A stretch of DNA of 9,151 bases, taken from the NCBI GenBank assembly GCA_025359355.1, contig JANYGR010000449.1:1-9151 (forward strand), given 5' to 3'. Below, one piece after another: positions 6,734-9,151 of the stretch (position 1 is its first letter; every line of letters starts with the position of its first letter). The notes beneath the pieces were generated by a model. That model saw only the letters and a program-made list of their open reading frames with translations. It was not told where the DNA came from and ran no database searches. Source of the stretch: Bacteroidota bacterium. Its GTDB lineage: Bacteria > Bacteroidota > Bacteroidia > B-17B0 > Aurantibacillaceae. The translations under genes and the position numbers were made by a program.

Positions 6734-7237
6734 ATGAAATTTTATTTAATCATATTCATCATCTCTTCGACATTTAATGCTTATACGCAAACGGATACAA
6801 CGCACTCAATTTATAAAAATTTAAAAACTAAAAAATTCTATAGCGTTTCAATGAGAGAGACTACTCAAAATGGAGTAACCGTTTATTTCATTAATGAAAA
6901 ACAAGTAACTAAAAATACATATCATACATACGAAAAAACATGGAATAATATGGAAACTTGTACTCCTTGTATTTTAGAGCAATTTAACGAAAGTGGAGTT
7001 TTATTAAACAAAGCAGTTTCATATACCGACTGTTTAGTTGGACAATACATAGAATATTTTGAAGATGGAAAAATTAAAATTATTGGACACTACAAAGAAA
7101 ACGATACTGGGTTATGGGATAATATTTCTGATAGAGGCTTTTGCTCCGTAAAGCACGGTATCTGGACTTATTATAACGAAAATGGACTTATAATAAAAAC
7201 AGAATTTTACAATGAGGATGTATTAATAGAAAAATAA
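6734..7237 (+). CDS. Secreted MORN-repeat/YwqK-like protein with CxxC motif, function unknown
   Basis: The product has 167 residues and begins with a short Sec signal (MKFYLIIFIISSTFNAYTQ, cleavage near residues 17-19, no lipobox Cys). The C-terminal half has MORN-variant (YwqK-like) repeats: GQYIEYFEDGKIKIIGHYKEN at 103-123 and HGIWTYYNENGLIIKTEFYNE at 141-161, each of the form G-x-(Y/W)-x-x-Y-x-x-(D/N)G...G/E-x-(Y/F). Cysteines are C76 and C79 (CTPC), C100 and C137. Four cysteines in a small exported protein suggest disulfides or, less likely, metal binding. Some relatives are annotated as YwqK-family antitoxins, but I see no toxin partner and the signal peptide argues against that role here. 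The gene follows the peptidase by 27 nt, with an A-run (ATAAAAAAA) before the ATG, so the two are probably co-transcribed and may act together in the envelope. The biochemical role is unknown. Confidence 0.75.
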   Translation: MKFYLIIFIISSTFNAYTQTDTTHSIYKNLKTKKFYSVSMRETTQNGVTVYFINEKQVTKNTYHTYEKTWNNMETCTPCILEQFNESGVLLNKAVSYTDCLVGQYIEYFEDGKIKIIGHYKENDTGLWDNISDRGFCSVKHGIWTYYNENGLIIKTEFYNEDVLIEK

Positions 7238-7279
7238 AAACATATAAAACATAACTTTTCTATCTACTATCTATTTGCT

Positions 7280-7287
7280 TATCTTTA
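7280..7287 (+). promoter_or_regulatory. Possible -7 box for the flavoprotein gene
   Basis: TATCTTTA, one mismatch from TAnnTTTG, ends 12 bp before the ATG at 7300. A second imperfect candidate, TAAACTTTG (7286-7294), overlaps it. No clear -33 TTTG is present, so read-through from the gene 62 bp upstream is equally possible. Confidence 0.2.
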
Positions 7288-7299
7288 AACTTTGAGTTT

Positions 7300-8799
7300 A
7301 TGCAACCTAACGAAAATACAGAACATTACGATTTAATTATTATTGGTGGTGGCCCCACAGGATACGCTGGTGCTATGCGCGCTTTGGACTTTAAAAAGAA
7401 AGTGTTATTGATTGAAAAAAAACATATTGGTGGTGCAGGTGTTTATGATGGTGTTTTAACATCTAAAACCTTATGGGAAATGTCGCAAAAAATATCTTCT
7501 ATTCGCGAAATGATTACTGATTATGAAGCAGATTTTGAATACATCAACAAAACAGTGAAAGAAGCCGTCTTTGAGCGTAAAACACAAATGACAGTGCATT
7601 TACAATTATTACAAACACAAGCAACTAATTTATTTCATTACGAAAAAGGTACCGCACAATTTGTAGATAAACATACCGTCAGTATCACCAAAGAAAATGG
7701 CAGAATAAAAACAGTAAGTGCCGACAATATTTTAATTGCTTCTGGAAGTCGACCACGTTATTTGCCAAACATTCCTATCGACGAACATATTATCATGACG
7801 AGCGATGGTGTTAAAAATATGACAGAGTTGCCAAAAAGCTTGGTAGTACTGGGTGCTGGGGTTATTGGTTGTGAATTCGCTACTATTTTTTCAAATATCG
7901 GGAAAACAAAAGTGTATTTAATTGATAAGGCCGAACGAATTTTACCATTCGAAGATGAAGATGTTGCTGAATTAATTAGTGAATCCTTAGAAAAAAATGG
8001 CGCCACTATTCATCATGGTTCATCATTGAAACGCATGGAAATTAAAGATGGTAAAGTAGAATACGAACTAGAATATAAAGATGGTAAAACAGAAATTATA
8101 AACGTTGATAAAGCCCTCGTTTCTGTTGGTAGAGTGCCAAATGTAGAAGGTTTAAGTTTAGAAAAAGCAGGAGTCAAATTAAATGAGCGTGGAAGTATTT
8201 GGGATGACGATACTCAAACAAACATTTCTCATATATATGTTGCAGGTGATGTAACAACTGAAATGGCTTTAGTAAATGTTGGTGAAAGAGAAGCGCGTCA
8301 TGCAGTAGTACGTATGTTTGGCCCAACCATCAAACCTTTATCTTATCAAAATATTTCTACCATTATGTTCCTTAATCCTGAAGTGGCAAGCGTAGGAATG
8401 AGTGAGCAAGACTGTAATAAAAAAGGCATTGCGCATAAAGTTGTAAAGTTAGATTTCAGTACCAATGCACGCGCTATTGCTATGCGAAAGACCAAAGGCT
8501 TTTTTAAAATTATTGTGACTAATGATAATGGCATGCGTATTTTAGGAATGCGTGTTGTTGGAGAGCACGCCAGTTCAGCAATTCAAGCGGTTGCCTATTT
8601 AATTCACACCAATCAAGGCATTAAAGAATTAGCAGATATGATGCACCCTCATCCCAGTATTATTGAAGGCGTGCAAGAATGTTTACGTATGTTGTTAGGA
8701 AAATCTATTTACAAACCTTCTGTATTTAAAGACAAACTAAAATGTTACGTTTGCGAAAATGGCACCTGTACGCCTATTGAAAGCTTAATGGTTAATTAG
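7300..8799 (+). CDS. Flavoprotein of the lipoamide dehydrogenase/transhydrogenase superfamily lacking the redox-active disulfide
   Basis: The 499-residue product has the full class I pyridine nucleotide-disulfide oxidoreductase layout. The FAD Rossmann motif is GGGPTG at 16-21, the second is ASGSRPR at 147-153, the NAD(P) motif is GAGVIG at 185-190, the second FAD contact is VAGDV at 314-318, and a dimerisation domain starts near 345. An acidic D209 at the end of the second NAD-domain strand (VYLID) favours NAD(H) over NADP(H). At 44-56 the canonical GGTCxxxGCIPSK reads GGAGVYDGVLTSK, so both redox cysteines are replaced (G47, V52). The C-terminal acid-base pair is kept as HPHPSIIE at 449-456 (H451, E456). 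The C-terminus adds KCYVCENGTC at 481-490 (C482, C485, C490). It is therefore not an ordinary E3 lipoamide dehydrogenase. Soluble transhydrogenase (SthA) also lacks the disulfide and is one alternative. No E1/E2 genes are nearby. The fold is certain; the substrate is unknown. Confidence 0.85.
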   Translation: MQPNENTEHYDLIIIGGGPTGYAGAMRALDFKKKVLLIEKKHIGGAGVYDGVLTSKTLWEMSQKISSIREMITDYEADFEYINKTVKEAVFERKTQMTVHLQLLQTQATNLFHYEKGTAQFVDKHTVSITKENGRIKTVSADNILIASGSRPRYLPNIPIDEHIIMTSDGVKNMTELPKSLVVLGAGVIGCEFATIFSNIGKTKVYLIDKAERILPFEDEDVAELISESLEKNGATIHHGSSLKRMEIKDGKVEYELEYKDGKTEIINVDKALVSVGRVPNVEGLSLEKAGVKLNERGSIWDDDTQTNISHIYVAGDVTTEMALVNVGEREARHAVVRMFGPTIKPLSYQNISTIMFLNPEVASVGMSEQDCNKKGIAHKVVKLDFSTNARAIAMRKTKGFFKIIVTNDNGMRILGMRVVGEHASSAIQAVAYLIHTNQGIKELADMMHPHPSIIEGVQECLRMLLGKSIYKPSVFKDKLKCYVCENGTCTPIESLMVN

Positions 8800-8804
8800 A
8801 ATCA

Positions 8805-8837
8805 ACACTTTTAACAAGAATTTTTGTTTTTAAGTGT
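8805..8837 (+). terminator. Probable weak intrinsic terminator after the flavoprotein gene
   Basis: Six bases after the stop codon, ACACTT (8805-8810) pairs with AAGTGT (8832-8837), and inside it AACAA (8813-8817) pairs with TTGTT (8824-8828) around a 6-nt loop. A 2x3 internal loop separates the stems. The U-rich tract lies inside the hairpin instead of after it, and the stem is A/T-rich, so efficiency is doubtful. Position and symmetry support a transcript end. Confidence 0.4.
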
Positions 8838-9006
8838 AAGTCTAAATTTGTAATTCATTTGCTTAATCAAATAAAAAACTTGTATAAAAACTACGGCATA
8901 TATTAGTAATAGTGCGGCTGGTTTTGCCAAAACAGTGCGAAATCCTAGTTTTTCAGGCGGAGTTGAAGCGTTGTATGTGCGAGGAAAAACGGATTTGGTG
9001 TTTTGG

Positions 9007-9051
9007 CTTGACTTTTTTTGTTACTTTTTTTCGTCAAGGAAAAAAACGTAA
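9007..9051 (+). other. Overlapping, mutually exclusive inverted repeats
   Basis: CTTGAC (9007-9012) is the exact complement of GTCAAG (9033-9038), separated by a T-rich 20-nt loop. Alternatively, TTACTTTTTTTC (9021-9032) pairs with GAAAAAAACGTAA (9039-9051), with one unpaired base and GTCAAG as the loop. The two stems share the GTCAAG segment (arm in one, loop in the other), and the second stem starts inside the loop of the first. Confidence 0.5.
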
Positions 9052-9112
9052 AAGAAGCTGAATTTATGAAGAGGCTCTATTTAATCATCGTCCAAAACGC
9101 ATCAAACCTTTG

Positions 9113-9138
9113 CAGATGCCTTATCCAAGGCAATTCTG
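9113..9138. terminator. Hairpin followed by a short T-run; possible terminator
   Basis: CAGA (9113-9116) and TGCCTT (9117-9122) pair with AAGGCA (9127-9132) and TCTG (9135-9138) around a 4-nt ATCC loop, with a 2-nt AT bulge at 9133-9134. TTTT follows at 9139-9142. It has the shape of an intrinsic terminator, but it may simply be a structural part of the repeat-like element it lies in, since no gene on this strand ends just before it. Confidence 0.35.
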
Positions 9139-9151
9139 TTTTAGCTGATTT

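Larger units (their letters stand above)
8890..9151. repeat. Repeat-like structured non-coding region (possible Bacteroidota interspersed element), runs off the window
   Basis: No credible gene occupies 8800-9151. The base composition shifts at about 8890 to a less A/T-rich, structured sequence. Elements seen are AGTGCG in direct repeat (8911-8916, 8934-8939) flanking an inverted GTTTT/AAAAC (8921-8925, 8929-8933), the nested inverted repeats at 9007-9051, and a hairpin at 9113-9138. One + frame is open from 8875 to 9051 without an ATG. It gives a peptide containing SFSGGVEALYVRGKTDLVFW, followed by LDFFCYFFSSRKK. After stops, the same frame continues with KTHQTFADALSKAILF. I recall similar spurious translations from intergenic DNA of many Bacteroidota genomes, which points to a dispersed element, but I cannot search to confirm it. 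The exact left boundary is a guess. Confidence 0.45.

Noticed and set aside
6734..7237. Calling the MORN/YwqK-like gene an antitoxin
   Set aside because: It has a signal peptide and four cysteines, and there is no adjacent toxin-like gene. The antitoxin label for this family does not fit the context.
7758..8006. 82-codon open frame on the - strand inside the flavoprotein gene
   Set aside because: It is antisense to the NAD-binding domain of a well-supported gene. The Ser-rich, low-complexity translation is typical of a shadow frame.
8346..8534. 62-codon open frame on the - strand inside the flavoprotein gene
   Set aside because: It is antisense to the dimerisation domain of the same gene, with no recognisable features.
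7300..8799. Calling the flavoprotein lipoamide dehydrogenase (lpdA)
   Set aside because: Both redox cysteines are absent and there are no 2-oxoacid dehydrogenase partners nearby, so the E3 reaction cannot be assumed.
8875..9051. Small protein gene in the open + frame 8875-9051
   Set aside because: There is no in-frame ATG and no credible start signal. It runs through the inverted repeats and resembles spurious translations of a dispersed element.
9077..9151. - strand frame open from the window edge to TAG at 9077-9079 (24 residues, containing LPWIRHLQRFDAFW)
   Set aside because: It is too short to recognise and overlaps the hairpin at 9113-9138 in the repeat-like region. It could be the end of a gene beyond the window, but nothing supports that.
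9066..9151. + strand frame starting at ATG 9066 and open to the window end
   Set aside because: There are only 28 complete codons with no family resemblance, and it lies inside the structured repeat-like element. The sequence beyond 9151 would be needed.

Overview
The window is A/T-rich, has closely spaced same-strand genes with A-rich leaders and no clear Shine-Dalgarno sequences, and encodes a gliding-motility protein (GldD) plus protein families typical of Bacteroidota. All confident genes lie on the + strand. A Bacteroidota chromosome that makes menaquinone by the futalosine route is the best fit. I cannot place it more finely.

Layout. (1) Positions 1-1717 are a very tight three-gene cluster: the 3' end of gldD, an EI24/CysZ-like membrane protein and an MqnA-type chorismate dehydratase, separated by 3-4 nt. 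(2) Positions 1721-1804 hold three perfect 18-bp direct repeats at an exact 33-bp period. They fill almost the whole gap after mqnA and end on the base before the start codon of an AAA+ ATPase with a DUF4143 C-terminal domain. This looks like a self-contained repeat-plus-ATPase unit. (3) After a 234-bp intergenic region (3176-3409) comes a large exported M1-family zinc metallopeptidase. Its last ~400 residues look like an outer-membrane beta-barrel with Omp85-type hallmarks. (4) A small secreted MORN/YwqK-like protein with a CxxC follows 27 nt later. (5) Next is a two-dinucleotide-binding flavoprotein of the lipoamide dehydrogenase/transhydrogenase superfamily. It has lost both cysteines of the canonical redox disulfide but carries a Cys-rich C-terminal tail. 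(6) The last ~350 bp lack a convincing gene. They hold a probable weak terminator and a structured, repeat-like non-coding stretch with nested inverted repeats.

How they fit together. The first three genes are probably co-transcribed, but they serve different processes (gliding/envelope, membrane, quinone synthesis). The peptidase and the small secreted protein form a plausible envelope-directed pair. The ATPase unit is functionally orphan here. The observations most worth a second look are the 33-bp-periodic repeat array joined to the DUF4143 ATPase, the M1 peptidase/Omp85-like barrel fusion, and the flavoprotein with a displaced cysteine centre.
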